Part shown: piece after piece, positions 1-12,785 of the stretch
Position numbering within the stretch: position 1 is the first letter of the stretch
Layout of the letters: each line of letters starts with the position of its first letter
Assembly: GCA_036583965.1 (NCBI GenBank)
Contig: JAZBQD010000019.1
Span: 4,410,530 to 4,474,529, forward strand
Source: Prunella strophiata
Taxonomy: Eukaryota > Chordata > Aves > Passeriformes > Prunellidae
DNA: 64,000 nt
Direction: 5' to 3'
Notes under the pieces: generated by a model
Seen by the model: the letters and a program-made list of their open reading frames with translations, nothing else
What the model was told of the DNA's origin: nothing
Database searches by the model: none
Translations under genes and position numbers: made by a program

Positions 1-469
1 AAGAGAGAGTACACCCCACTAGAAGACTCCAGAAACTCTACTCACAACTTCCAAGTCCAAAGAAAATCCAAATACAAACACCCTGTATGTGGAAAGATAA
101 GATAAAAATCCTCTGTACTGGAGGCATCATTGAAATAATGTGATTGCAGTAATTAGGAGCACATCAGTAGGTAGCTTTGCAAGCAAGAATCTTTCACAGA
201 TGTCTCAAGGGACATTTCCTAAGCCAGGCTTTGTTAAAAAAAAAAAAAAAAATGGCTGATTTGGGAGCTGTGCATTGTGAAAGCTGAAATGGGGCTGAAA
301 GTCAGAAGATAATGGAACTTTAATTCTGAAAAAGGAACAACCTTTAAAGTGCAACACCCAAAATCACCAGGCAGTTTGAAAACTTGCCCATGTCCAGTCC
401 TCTGCTCTCTGTAAAGCCATAATGAGGATGTTCCACTCCTGTGGCCATGGGAAATAAGACCCATCTGTG
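1..469. other. Noncoding sequence, nothing recognised
   Basis: I see no gene or repeat family here apart from a short A run at about 236-252. The open frames in this stretch are short and have no coding character. Confidence 0.5.
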
Positions 470-662
470 CCCCAGCCCCACATCTGGAATGCTCTTCCCA
501 GAGAGGTGGTGGAATCAGCATCTCTGGATGTGTTTAAAAAAAGGCTGGACATGGCACTTGGTGCTGTAGTCTAGATTCTGAGTTGAGGTGTTAGGACATG
601 GGTTGGACTCCATGATCTCAGAGGTCTCTCCAACCTCATCATTCTGTGATTCTGTGTGATTC
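470..662 (+). mobile_element. CR1 LINE fragment, 3' end, sense
   Basis: This matches the 3' untranslated end of avian CR1. It has the 'cccagagaggtggtgga' block, then the 'ggctggacatggcactt' block, then 'ttggactccatgatctcaga' and 'tctccaacctcatc'. It closes with the family's short terminal repeats (attctgtgattctgtg). The 5' end is truncated, as in nearly all CR1 copies. No coding remnant is left. The left boundary is approximate. Confidence 0.85.
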
Positions 663-3141
663 CAAGTGCAGAGCACTCAGGCCACCACTCATCCATCCCT
701 TCCAGACCTCTGAGCTATTCCCTGCTCCACCCCAGGCCAGATGCCTGCAGCCAGAACTGGATGCATTTTTAAATCAACTTACACAGTGCTCGACTCCAAA
801 CTTTATGGATCAGTGCTCCCACAAGAAAAAATCACTGCAGATTGGGGGGGTGTCTATTCAAAGCCTCCTGTTTATTAATTTCAGTGCTTCACTACCTCCA
901 GTGTAGACTGAAGGATGAGAGCACCTCCCTCCCCACACACCATTCCCACGAGTTTTGGCTGCTCCTGCCAGGGTGGATGGGAAGCAGAAGGGAGGAGCTC
1001 CACGTTTGGCTTTTTGCAGATATTTTGAGTTGACATGAACAGCAGCTGACAGGGAAGTGCAGGAGGATTTCAGGTTTCAAGTGCTTGGAGGGAGGAGGGG
1101 CAGGGAGAGGAGGGTCACCAGGCTGGAAGCGTTTGGGAAGGAAGGGATGGAGCAGGCAGGTCACAGAGAGGTGACTGCCAGCAGCAGTCCAGCAGAGTCA
1201 CAGCTCATTTCCCCATCTTCCTCCTCTCTTCTTCCCCTCCCCTTCGTTTCACAAAGTTTCCTCCTTGGCAGGATTTGCTGCCAATGTTTGCAAAATCTGC
1301 ACAGCTTTGAGCCCTGTTCTTCCAGCAATCTTCCAGCACTGGCCAGAGCCCCTCACAGCAGGAAAATACCAACAGACTCTGAGTGCTTCAGCACCTATTT
1401 AACAGTCCCAGAGACTCAAATGAGCTGAACAAACATGAAATATTTCCAGCTGTTTTGGTACTTTTCTCCCTGCTTTTTCTATCTGGGGAAGCATAGCTAA
1501 GCATATGCAGAGCAGGCTGACAAACACAGCACCAGGCACTCCTCTCCCTGCTCTGGGATCCACCAGAACATTTGCTCTAGCAGGCAAAAGAAGGAAGATT
1601 TAGGGTGATTATCCTGGAAACAAGGGCCAGCCTGCTCAGGTTATCCAGCTGAGAGATGTGTGAGTTTGCATTTAGCAAGGCTTAGACTTGTCTTAGCTCC
1701 ACGTGGGTGTTCCCTGTGCTTGTTCTTGTGCATCCTGGCCAAAAATGCAGCTTCAGTTTGAAAAAGAGAAAAGAAAAAGACCCTCTAGTGTGGGGTTTTT
1801 GTTTTTTTTTTTTTTTCATCATGGCCATGAGTTCCATTAGGATCTGTATCTAACACTACAAATGACCAAAGCCACCAGGTAGAGCACAGTCAAGAGCATC
1901 CCAGGACAGGACTTTTGTGCTGCTCCACATGAACTCCAGACTCCAAAGCAAACAGACTGTATGATCACATACCACATGTCTGACAAGCCAGCATCCCACT
2001 GTGATAGCCATGGTCAAAAAAAAAACCCAACTGGAAACACTTTTTCTTTCTGATTCAAAGTGTTTTGCATCAAAGAAGATGGAATAGTTCATAGCAAGGC
2101 TTCCCCAGGGTGCCTGATGAAAAGCAGGAGTTTCAGGTCACTTCTGATGAAATACAGTGAAAATAGAGAGTGAAAACATTCAGGAAAACTCACTTTTTTT
2201 AAAACATTGCTGCTTGCTGTGGAAGTCACTCAGCCTAGCACTTCTGTTCCCACAGACAGTAAGAACAGAGGCACACAGCAGAGCATCAGCTCAGCCCTGA
2301 GAAACAATCTCAAGAGTTTGTCTTTGGGTATTAAGACTTGCTGTGGAGGTCTGGAGGCTCAACAGGAGGTGAGGTTTTTGAGCAGAGATCTGAGAAATGA
2401 GCAGAAAGGATGTGGCTGCTCAGAGCAGTGGAGGTGACAGTGTGAGGGACTTTGTGACAAGTTCTTAAGCAGGCAATGAAGAGCAGAGACAGCCAGGGTC
2501 ACATGGAGGGGTCAGCAGAGCCCTCACAAAGGCAGGCATGCTGAGGCAGAGGGAAAAAAAGGAACTAAAAAGAACAAAAATACAGCACCTGCACCATGCC
2601 AGGGCACTGAGCCTTGCTGCTGCAACTGGATTTTCTTACTCATAAAGTTGTTCGGCTCCCTCTCTCCCTCTCTGTCCTCTTGCAGAGCTGTAGCAGTGAT
2701 GGATTTCAGTTTTAGGCACATCATTGCTGACCAAGGTTAGCCATGGTCCCTACTACAATTTTTCCTTCCCCTGTGCTGCTCACATTGGCAGAACATGACC
2801 TTTCTGCACCAGAGTCCTCCACTCCTCCCTGTGTATCCCCCAGCTTCTTGCAGCCTATTTGTTCCTGATGGACAAAACACTAACCTATTTGGCATGCCAT
2901 GATGAGCTTCCAAACATTTTTCCCTGACAAATCTGAAGCTGAAGCCAGATCTCAGGGCTGACACAGTGTGCCTCTTGTCTGTGCAGAGGTTAAAGCCTGT
3001 TCTGCTCTCTGACTGTGACTCTGAGGAGGAAACAGTGACAACTCTGGCACTGCTGAGCAGAGCCCCTGTGCAGGCTCTGGCTCTTGGTGCATCTCTGCTG
3101 TCACACAGCAGCCACAGAGTGGCAGACAAGGTACTGGAGAG
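663..3141. other. Noncoding sequence, nothing recognised
   Basis: Unique-looking, CpG-poor sequence. The only simple features are a T run at about 1,801-1,816 and an A run at about 2,016-2,024. Open frames of 60-140 codons occur on both strands, but they overlap one another. None shows a recognisable domain or a convincing exon boundary. Confidence 0.5.
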
Positions 3142-3184
3142 CACATCACAACACATCACAACACATCACAACACATCACAACAC
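3142..3184. repeat. Short tandem repeat, 10-bp unit x about 4
   Basis: Four perfect head-to-tail copies of CACATCACAA plus a partial fifth. It reads through as a repetitive peptide in one frame, but nothing suggests it is coding. It is unrelated in sequence to the 10-bp array at 21.9-23.4 kb. Confidence 0.95.
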
Positions 3185-3552
3185 CCTCAGACAGCTGAGA
3201 GCCTCCTGCAGCACGGGCAGGCAGTGTCCCAGCCTTGCTGTGCTGCCCAGGGATAAAAGGGGCAGTGAAGTTCTCTTAAAAGGGGTCATCAGCAGGCCTG
3301 GGACAGCTCTGGGTTTTGCAAAAAGCAGCTGTTTGATGGGCCAGCTTTGCACAAGCCAGCCCTAGAGATGATGGCATTCCTCCAGCCTGCACACAACTTT
3401 GTAAAGGCAAGGCAGAACAGCTCCACTGTAATTAAAGAGCAGTGAATTAACACAGGGAGGCCAGAGTTGTTGGCAGCAAACCCCAAACCTCCATTTAGCT
3501 GAGATTCAGTGACTGTATTCTTCAGAGAGCAAAAGACAAGGTGACCTCCATA

Positions 3553-3840
3553 TCAAAAAATCATAAAATCATGGAATGACTTGGTTGGAAGGGACTTTAA
3601 AGACCTTCCAGCAGTTCCAAGCCCCCAGCCAAGGGCAGGAACACCTTCACCTAAACCAGGCTGCTCCAAGCTCCACCTAACCTGGAGCACTTCCAGGGAT
3701 GGGGCAGCCACAGCTTCTCTGGGCACCCTGTGCCAGGGCCTCACCACCCTCACAGTCAGGAATTTCTTCCTTACATCTAATCCAAACCTCTCCTCTTCCA
3801 GTTTAAAACCATTCCCTGATCACAGGATTCAGCCTTGCAC
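3553..3840 (-). mobile_element. CR1 LINE fragment, 3' end, antisense
   Basis: On the plus strand it begins with the inverted CR1 tail (aaaatcataaaatcatggaa) and 'ttggttggaagggacttta'. It continues through 'gggcaccctgtgccagggcc' to 'aaaaccattccctgatca', so the element lies on the minus strand and is 5'-truncated at its right end. It abuts an oppositely oriented CR1 fragment immediately to the right, with no unique sequence visible between them. Confidence 0.9.
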
Positions 3841-4061
3841 AAAGCCCAGGGAAAAGGTTCTTCCCCCAGAGGGTGGTGGGGCACTGAACAGGATCCCTAA
3901 GAACTTGGTCACAGCCCCAAGGCTGCCAGAGCTCCAGGAGTGTTTGGACACTGCTCCCAGGCACAGGGTGGGATTGCTGGGGTGTCTGTGCAGGGCCAGG
4001 AGCTGCATTTGATGATCCTTGTGGGTTTTTTTCAGTTCAGGATATTCTGTGACTCCATGGA
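3841..4061 (+). mobile_element. CR1 LINE fragment, 3' end, sense
   Basis: CR1 3' end of a different subfamily type from its neighbour. Diagnostic blocks are 'cccccagagggtggtggggc', 'cacagccccaaggctgccag', 'gcacagggtgggattgctgg' and the closing 'aggatattctgtgactccat'. A closely similar copy lies at 14,877-15,092. The 5' end directly touches the 5'-truncated end of the minus-strand CR1 to the left. Confidence 0.88.
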
Positions 4062-5167
4062 CTGAGCCCTTTCCCCTATCACACTGAACATGATGTGCAC
4101 ATATAACCCATAACCCAAACACCCTGCCTTTCCACCTGGAGTCAGCAGAAAGAGCTGCCTTCAAATAAAAGCCACATCATCTTCTGGGAAATATCTGTGC
4201 CATAATATGCATGAGCCAGAAATAGACACTTCAGTACTGTCAGTCCCCTGCTCCATCTCCTCTGCACTTCTCTGCTCACCCACCAGTGCCTCCCTCCTTG
4301 GCTGTCCCGTGGCAATAGGAATGGGCTGGAATGTGTTTCTCACCCAACAAACTTGATTATATGCTTTAAATTGCTGAACTATAAATATTAGGAAAGAAGC
4401 TGGAAACATTAGGCAGCTCACACTTCAGCACTTGTCTCTCAATGGGAATTTAATAGATGCCTGAGCTTCTCTTTTCCAGTCACGTAAGGAGAAGGAGGGA
4501 ATGCAGGCTGCTCCCTTCCACACAAGCACCATGAAAACACCAGGGAAGAGCCAGATTGTGAATGTCAAAACAAGAGATTGGGTTTGAAATATGGGGAGAA
4601 GTTGGTCCTAATGATCCTAGCAGCTTATGTACTTATGTAATGTGAAAAAAAAAATAAGGAAGCAACAAAAGCCTTCTCCAACTTTCCCTTCCTTTGGTGG
4701 GGCCATGGCAGACGTGGTTTGCCTGCAAATCACATCCCTGTCAGGCCAGGCTGAGGAGCTGGCAGCCTGCTCACAGCACAAACCACGGGCTGCAGCCAAA
4801 GGGAGCTCGTCAGGCTTTTGTTTAGTGTCTGCCTCTGCCCTCATGACTTTTTCCTAAATATATTCACCCCCCTGCTAGCTCCTTGTCTGCTGGAATGGAA
4901 TGCTCCTGGGGCAGGAGCTGGGTCTAAAATTCCAGCAGAAGGAACGATGCTCCAGCACAACACACCTCACATTTCAGAGACGGCCTCCCAGGTGCTACCA
5001 CAACAGAAAGGAGAGTAAATATTTGCTGTAATTCTTCAGCACCCTGGGATTTGAGCCTGTCAGATACTGATGCAAAAGCAAGTCAAAAAAAAAAACCCTG
5101 GAAGCCCCACAGGCTGTTCAGCTGATAGGCTCCCAGATTTGATCTCCTGTCCCTGTGGGAAGCCACT
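4062..5167. other. Noncoding sequence left of the minisatellite
   Basis: No gene or named repeat recognised. There are short A runs near 4,646 and 5,086. The last ~70 bases lead into the minisatellite, whose first unit begins around 5,168. Confidence 0.5.
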
Positions 5168-8100
5168 GAGCTGGCACTTCCAAAAGGCTCTAAACCTAGA
5201 GGTGGCACTTCCAAAAGGCTCTAAACCTAGAGGTGGCACTTCCAAAAGGCACTCAAACCTAGAGGTAGCACTTCCAAAAGGCACTCAACCTAGAGGTGGC
5301 ACTTCCAAAAGGCACTCAAACCTAGAGGTGGCACTTCAAAAGGCACTCAGACCTAGAGGTGGCACTTCCAAAAGCACTCAGACCTAGAGGTAGCACTTCC
5401 AAAAGGCTCTCAGACCTAGAGGTGGCACTTCAAAAGGCTCTAAACCTAGAGGTGGCCACTTCCAAAAGGCACTCAGACCTAGAGCTGGCACTTCCAAAAG
5501 GCACTCAGACCTAGAGGTAGCACTTCCAAAAGGCTCTAAACCTAGAGGTGGCACTTCCAAAAGGCACTCAGACCTAGAGGTGGCACTTCCAAAAGGCACT
5601 CAGACCTAGAGGTGGCACTTCCAAAAGGCACTCAAACCTAGAGGTGGCACTTCCAAAAGGCACTCAAACCTAGAGGTGGCACTTCCAAAAGGCTCTAAAC
5701 CTAGAGGTGGCACTTCCAAAAGGCACTCAAACCTAGAGGTGGCACTTCCAAAAGCACTCAAACCTAGAGGTGGCACTCCAAAAGGCACTCAAACCTAGAG
5801 GTGGCACTTCCAAAAGGCACTCAAACCTAGAGGTGGCACTTCCAAAAGGCACTCAAACCTAGAGGTGGCACTTCCAAAAGGCACTCAAACCTAGAGGTGG
5901 CACTTCCAAAAGGCTCTAAACCTAGAGGTGGCACTTCCAAAAGGCACTCAAACCTAGAGGTGGCACTTCCAAAAGGCACTCAAACCTAGAGGTGGCACTT
6001 CCAAAAGGCACTCAAACCTAGAGGTGGCACTTCCAAAAGGCACTCAAACCTAGAGGTGGCACTTCCAAAAGGCACTCAAACTAGAGGTGGCACTTCCAAA
6101 AGGCACTCAAACCTAGAGGTGGCACTTCCAAAAGGCACTCAAACCTAGAGGTGGCACTTCCAAAAGGCTCTAAACCTAGAGCTGGCACTTCCAAAAGGCA
6201 CTCAAACCTAGAGGTGGCACTTCCAAAAGGCACTCAAACCTAGAGGTGGCACTTCCAAAAGGCACTCAAACCTAGAGGTGCACTTCCAAAAGGCTCTCAG
6301 ACCTAGAGGTGGCACTTCCAAAAGGCTCTAAACCTAGAGGTGGCACTTCCAAAAGGCTCTAAACCTAGAGCTGGCACTTCCAAAAGGCACTCAGACCTAG
6401 AGGTGGCACTTCCAAAAGGCTCTCAGACCTAGAGGTGGCACTTCCAAAAGGCTCTAAACCTAGAGGTGGCACTTCCAAAAGGCACTCAGACCTAGAGCTG
6501 GCACTTCCAAAAGGCACTCAACCTAGAGGTGGCACTTCCAAAAGGCACTCAACCTAGAGGTGGCACTTCCAAAAGGCACTCAGACCTAGAGGTGGCACTT
6601 CCAAAAGGCACTCAGACCTAGAGCTGGCACTTCCAAAAGGCACTCAGACCTAGAGGTGGCACTTCCAAAAGGCACTCAGACCTAGAGGTGGCACTTCCAA
6701 AAGGCACTCAGACCTAGAGCTGGCACTTCCAAAAGGCACTCAGACCTAGAGGTGGCACTTCCAAAAGGCACTCAGACCTAGAGGTGGCACTTCCAAAAGG
6801 CACTCAAACCTAGAGGTGGCACTTCCAAAAGGCACTCAGACCCAGAGGTGGCACTTCCAAAAGGCACTCAGACCTAGAGGTAGCACTTCCAAAAGGCTCT
6901 CAGACCTAGAGGTGGCACTTCCAAAAGGCACTCAGACCTAGAGCTGGCACTTCCAAAAGGCACTCAGACCTAGAGCTGGCACTTCCAAAAGGCACTCAGA
7001 CCTAGAGGTGGCACTTCCAAAAGGCACTCAGACCTAGAGGTGGCACTTCCAAAAGGCACTCAGACCTAGAGCTGGCACTTCCAAAAGGCACTCAGACCTA
7101 GAGGTGGCACTTCCAAAAGGCACTCAGACCTAGAGCTGGCACTTCCAAAAGGCACTCAGACCTAGAGCTGGCACTTCCAAAAGGCACTCAGACCTAGAGG
7201 TGGCACTTCCAAAAGGCACTAAACCTAGAGGTGGCACTTCCAAAAGGCACTCAGACCTAGAGCTGGCACTTCCAAAAGGCACTCAGACCTAGAGGTGGCA
7301 CTTCCAAAAGGCACTCAGACCTAGAGGTGGCACTTCCAAAAGGCACTCAGACCTAGAGGTGGCACTTCCAAAAGGCACTCAGACCTAGAGGTGGCACTTC
7401 CAAAAGGCACTCAGACCTAGAGCTGGCACTTCCAAAAGGCTCTAAACCTAGAGGTGGCACTTCCAAAAGGCACTCAAACCTAGAGGTGGCACTTCCAAAA
7501 GGCACTCAGACCTAGAGCTGGCACTTCCAAAAGGCACTCAGACCTAGAGGTGGCACTTCCAAAAGGCACTCAGACCTAGAGGTGGCACTTCCAAAAGGCA
7601 CTCAGACCTAGAGGTGGCACTTCCAAAAGGCTCTAAACCTAGAGGTGGCACTTCCAAAAGGCTCTCAAACCTAGAGGTGGCACTTCCAAAAGGCACTCAG
7701 ACCTAGAGCTGGCACTTCCAAAAGGCACTCAGACCTAGAGGTGGCACTTCCAAAGGCTCTAAACCTAGAGGTGGCACTTCCAAAAGGCTCTCAGACCCAG
7801 AGCTGGCACTTCCAAAAGGCTCTAAACCTAGAGGTGGCACTTCCAAAAGGCTCTAAACCTAGAGGTGGCACTTCCAAAAGGCACTCAGACCTAGAGCTGG
7901 CACTTCCAAAAGGCACTCAGACCTAGAGCTGGCACTTCCAAAAGGCACTCAGACCTAGAGCTGGCACTTCCAAAAGGCACTCAGACCTAGAGGTGGCACT
8001 TCCAAAAGGCACTCAGACCTAGAGGTGGCACTTCCAAAAGGCACTCAGACCTAGAGCTGGCACTTCCAAAAGGCACTCAGACCTAGAGGTGGCACTTCCA

Positions 8101-8804
8101 AAAGGCACTCAGACCTAGAGGTGGCACTTCCAAAAGGCACTCAGACCTAGAGCTGGCACTTCCAAAAGGCACTCAGACCTAGAGGTGGCACTTCCAAAAG
8201 GCACTCAGACCTAGAGGTGGCACTTCCAAAAGGCACTCAGACCTAGAGGTGGCACTTCCAAAAGGCACTCAGACCTAGAGCTGGCACTTCCAAAAGGCAC
8301 TCAGACCTAGAGGTGGCACTTCCAAAAGGCACTCAGACCTAGAGGTGGCACTTCCAAAAGGCTCTAAACCTAGAGCTGGCACTTCCAAAAGGCTCTAAAC
8401 CTAGAGGTGGCACTTCCAAAAGGCTCTAAACCTAGAGGTGGCACTTCCAAAAGGCACTCAGACCTAGAGCTGGCACTTCCAAAAGGCACTCAGACCTAGA
8501 GGTGGCACTTCCAAAAGGCACTCAAACCTAGAGCTGGCACTTCCAAAAGGCACTCAGACCTAGAGCTGGCACTTCCAAAAGGCACTCAGACCTAGAGCTG
8601 GCACTTCCAAAAGGCACTCAACCTAGAGCTGGCACTTCCAAAGGCACTCAGACCTAGAGGTGGCACTTCCAAAAGGCACTCAGACCTAGAGGTGGCACTT
8701 CCAAAAGGCACTCAGACCTAGAGGTGGCACTTCCAAAAGGCACTCAGACCTAGAGGTGGCACTTCCAAAAGGCACTCAGACCTAGAGCTGGCACTTCCAA
8801 AAGG
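5168..8804. repeat. Minisatellite, 31-32-bp unit, about 114 copies
   Basis: Tandem head-to-tail array of about 3.64 kb. The common unit is GGCACTTCCAAAAGG followed by CACTCAGACCTAGAGGT (32 bp). A 31-bp variant has CTCTAAACC in place of CACTCAGACC. Two main substitutions distinguish copies: CAAACC versus CAGACC, and GAGGT versus GAGCT, which creates an AluI site. The variants are zoned. CAAACC units dominate about 5,600-6,280 and CAGACC units dominate from about 6,300 to the right end. GAGCT units are concentrated in the right part, often every third unit. Single-base gaps occur in a few copies. CCTAG in every unit puts a stop codon in one frame and the 32-bp period rotates frames, so it is not coding. 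No unique spacers separate the units. Confidence 0.97.
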
Positions 8805-10615
8805 AAATCAGAGAGCTGCTCTCAGATCCACAGTTCTCTAGTCAGAGTTGATCTCAGCCTGACCTAAGCCAGAGCAATTAACAGCAGTTAAATGGCTGCT
8901 CTAACTTAAGTGACCTGGTGTGGTTCTTCAGGGAGCACCCACCAGCCCAACAGAGACATCCAGTCCCTGCAGGTCCTGCCCAAGCAGCCCTGAGTGTTTT
9001 ACCTCCTCCAGCTTTTAGCCAACAGCCTGTGATAGTGTGGAAAACTCAGAAAGAAAGAATAGTTCCATCTGGAAATAGAGAAATACAACACAGTTGGACA
9101 AATCCACCTAAAAACTCAGCCTGGAATGTAATTCCCTACACATGGCACAAGAAAACTGTGGAGGCAGAGGGAAAGCTGCTGACCTCCCTGAGCATCAGTA
9201 AATAAGAGGAGATTCCAGTGACTCCCAGTGCCCCAGCACCTTCTGGGGAATACTCTTGGGAGCTGTGGGCAGCTGATGATGCCCAGAGCTGTAACTTACC
9301 TGGCAAAGGAAAGGACTTCCCTGACCAGCTTCTCCATTCCAGTTGTGACAAGGATTGCAGGAAAATCCACTGGGACCAGAAGCTCCTCAGCTGCCACAGC
9401 AAAGATGCACCTGGGTGTTTCTACCCCTTCACTGAACAGCACAAGTAAAGGCAAAAGTGGCCCAAGTTCCACCTAAACTGCCAGAAGACCACAAGACCTA
9501 TTCAGTCAATAAGAAAAACTATCACACCAGTGCAGCCTAAGCTGTCTGGATGTCTGGATACAGCCATAAATATCAGAGCAGGAACCTCTCCAAAGCCCTT
9601 CAGTTTCAAACATGCACCTTTCACTCAGATGCCAACACGTCAATCAAGTCTGTTTGAAAATCTGCACTTAAACAATAGATGAGTGTGCCCATCTTCAATA
9701 AAAGGGCAGCACACAAAGCCCATCTCAGCTGGAAAACAGCTGGATATGTGCCCTGGCTGGATGGCCTCATCAGGTGTGCACCTCTGAGACCCCTGAACAC
9801 TGCTCTGAGGAGGAGGCAAGGGCCAAGGGGCTTTTGCAGGGCCTCTGACAACTGTCTGAGGTCTTCTGCTCACTCATCTACCTCCTCTGAGACAAAGAAC
9901 CCATGACAGTGTCTGTGGGAAGGGGGAATCTAGAGCAAATGCTTTACCACAGAGACATGAAATCCATCTGTTTTGCTGAAAGCAGCATAAAATGAGGAAG
10001 GCAATAACACACTTCCTAGAAACCAGTTCTGCTGGAGTGTTAAGATACCAGTCAAAGCTCCAAGACAAGGCTAAAAGAAGTGAAGGCTTGTGCTGTGACT
10101 ACAAAACATATTTTTCTGGCCAGGTTTTCAATCACCAGCTTAATGGAGTTCTCCATGGCACTGGTGTAAGTGCCCACCTTGGCTCAGTAGAGCAGAACCC
10201 ATTCCCAGGAGCAGCAGTGCCTGCAGTCATCTTCTCCTGAAGACAGGTTTCAATTCCAGAGTACAATTTCTGGAAAAACAATTACACAGGAGCTCTGCAG
10301 CAGCTCGAGCTGCTGGGGAAGCTGTCAGCCCTCATGACACCCAAGCACAAGCAATCTCTCCAGCTGCCAATGTGGAAACAGCTGCCCAGTTCTTGCCTTG
10401 CCTGCAAATAGGGCTCCTTGGTGTCAGCAGGAATCACAAACCTTCAAGGGCAGGGTAAACTTGCTGCACAGGCTCCACCAGGTACCTGATGCCACTTTGG
10501 TTTAGTTACTACTAAATTTATGCAAGGCTGGAAGGCAAATGGAAGATTCTTGAAAAGGCTCAAATTTGGAAAAATTCAGATGGTTTTGAATGCTCAAGAC
10601 TGAGCTCAGGTATCA
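8805..10615. other. Noncoding sequence right of the minisatellite
   Basis: Unique-looking sequence with open frames of up to about 95 codons on both strands. I could assign none to a gene. No mobile element is recognised before the CR1 at 10.6 kb. Confidence 0.5.
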
Positions 10616-10945
10616 TATCACAAAATCACAGAATCACAGAATGGCTTGGGTTGAAAGAGACCTCAAAGATCATCCAGTTCCAACCCCCTGCCATGGACAA
10701 GGACACATTCCACTGTCCCAGGTTGCTCAGAGCCCTGTCCCACCTGGCTTTGGGCACTGCCAGGGATCCAGGGGCAGCCACAGCTTCTCTGGGCACCCTG
10801 TGCCAGGGCCTCACCACCCTCAGAGGGAAGAATTTCATTGTAATATCTAATCTAAAACTACTCTCAGTTTGAAACCATTCCCCCTTGTGCTATCACTCCA
10901 GGCCCTTGTAAAAAGTCTCTCTCCCTCTTTCCTGTCACAATTAGG
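10616..10945 (-). mobile_element. CR1 LINE fragment, 3' end, antisense
   Basis: Starts on the plus strand with the inverted tail 'aatcacagaatcacagaatg' and 'gcttgggttgaaagagacc'. It runs through 'gggcaccctgtgccagggcc' and 'gaaaccattcccccttgtgc', then 'caggcccttgtaaaaagtct'. It extends further 5' than most copies here. The right boundary is approximate. Confidence 0.9.
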
Positions 10946-11559
10946 TCACCCCAAACCCTTCTCTCAGGCTCTCTGATTTCTTAACAGAAGTCTCAGGCAT
11001 GAAAAAGAGGTTCCAGCAGAGAAGGTGATGCAGTTGGGGTAGCCTTTGCTTCACTTTAGCAGAACATTTAATCATTAATGCCAAGTGATGGTTTGCCTGC
11101 ACAAGCAGAATTGCAAGGACTTTGGTTTTAGGCTGGAGTGGTAGAACTTCAACCTGACAATGAGAAACATCCCAGTGATTTAATGACCACATCATTTTGG
11201 CCAACACAGCAGTCTGCCTACAGTCTGTCTGTAAAAACAGAGCAGATGGTGCTAGGCTTTCTTGCAATGATTTTTAAAAGTTTTAAGTGTACCACATGGC
11301 AGACTTCAGGCCCAGGAATGGCTTTAAGGAAAAGACAGCTTTACAAAGCCTGCCTCAATGACTGTGGATGTACTCAGGGAGTGGTTGCAAAAGCCAGCAC
11401 AAAGGATTCATAATACTTGGTGAGGATGGGGAAAAAAAACCAGAGTTTAAAAGGAGGAAAAAGCAGAGATACCACAAAAAATCATTCAAAGGCAGGTGAG
11501 AAACAGTGGAAATTAGCATGGAAGAAGAATACACAATAAAAGAGGGAAATTGGAGAGGA

Positions 11560-11768
11560 ATAAACAATGCCAGAAGGGTGCTCAGGCACTGGAATAGGCT
11601 GCCCAGAGAAGTGGTGGGGCCACCATGCCTGGAAGTGCTCAAAAGCCATATGGATGTGGCACTTGGGGACGAGGGTCAGGGGTGGCCTTGGCAGTGCTGA
11701 GGACTAGCTGGACTCCATTTTAGAAGTCTTTTCCAACCTAAACAATTCTGTGATTGTATTACTCCAAG
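11560..11768 (+). mobile_element. CR1 LINE fragment, 3' end, sense
   Basis: Carries 'aggctgcccagagaagtggt', 'gatgtggcacttggggacga', 'ggtggccttggcagtgctga' and 'tcttttccaacctaaacaat', with a degraded terminal repeat (tctgtgattgtattactcc). 5'-truncated and noncoding. Confidence 0.9.
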
Positions 11769-12779
11769 AGAAGGGCAGGACAGAAAGATGAATGACAGTG
11801 AACAGGGACCCCCTTGCTGCCAGGATGGAGGGCAGGATGTAAATCCACAGAGGAAAATCTCTGCATTCTCTAATGAGGCCTCAGAGGAGATTAACTGTGA
11901 CTGTCTTTTGGGAAATGCATGAGATCATTCTGCAGGTACAGAAATGCCACAGTTTGAAGGCTTTTTAGGGCTTGAAGCCCTCAAGAGGCTTTCAATGAGA
12001 GGGCTCAGTGTCTTTGAAGGGCATTATTTTGGCAGGATGCTTTGTAAGAAGGGACAAATTGAAGACCCAAAAGAATGTCCTAAAAAAACTGACAGGTGAT
12101 CAGAGACCTCACAGCTCTATCAGGTGCACTGCAAGAAGTCCATGGAGAATTCTGTGACCATAAAGTTCCTGTAAACCTCTTAGCAACAGCTCTGCCTCAG
12201 GTGTATGTTGGGTTCAAAGAGGAAACAATCACCAAGCAGCAGACACGGGATAGTTAAAACTCCTGAGAGAGAAAAATGCAAAATGCTTTCATGCTGCAGC
12301 ACAACAAATGACAGGAGTAGTTTCTCAAGAAGAAAATGCTACTCTGCAGACAACAGGCTTATCATGTGCTATTAAGTGTAAAAATTAGTGTAAGATAGGC
12401 TGCTAACATCATCACTCAAATCCTTCCTTGGAGATATGCTGCAGCATAATAGAATTTCTCCAACCCCAGATAGGAAGAGCAGGCAGCCTCCTCTGCATGA
12501 AGATTAGCTAAAACCAAGGCTTAATCTTTCATTTTGGACTGCTTAAATCCATGCTTGTCTTCAAGAATCCAGAAGGCAAAGTTAAATGTAGATAAGGTCA
12601 CTGTCAGCACAGGCAGGACCTGGGAAGAAAAGCCACAAACCCTTGAAAGTGTCTCTATTTAACATAAATCACTGAAAAGTGTTCAGCCAGTTAAGGTGGC
12701 ACAGAGAAACAGCAGAGCCCTTTCCTGGCTGCCAGCAGAGTTGAGTTTATATGGAAAAGTTATAGAAAGGGACAAGCAG
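11769..12779. other. Noncoding sequence, nothing recognised
   Basis: No long open frame, named repeat or RNA gene recognised between the CR1 to the left and the LTR cluster to the right. Confidence 0.5.
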
Positions 12780-12785
12780 GGACAC

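Noticed and set aside
5180..8800. Serum-response (CArG) boxes in each minisatellite unit
   Set aside because: CCAAAAGG has only four A/T bases between CC and GG; a CArG box needs six.
5168..8804. CRISPR array
   Set aside because: Units are contiguous with no unique spacers, the surroundings are a vertebrate genome and there are no cas genes.
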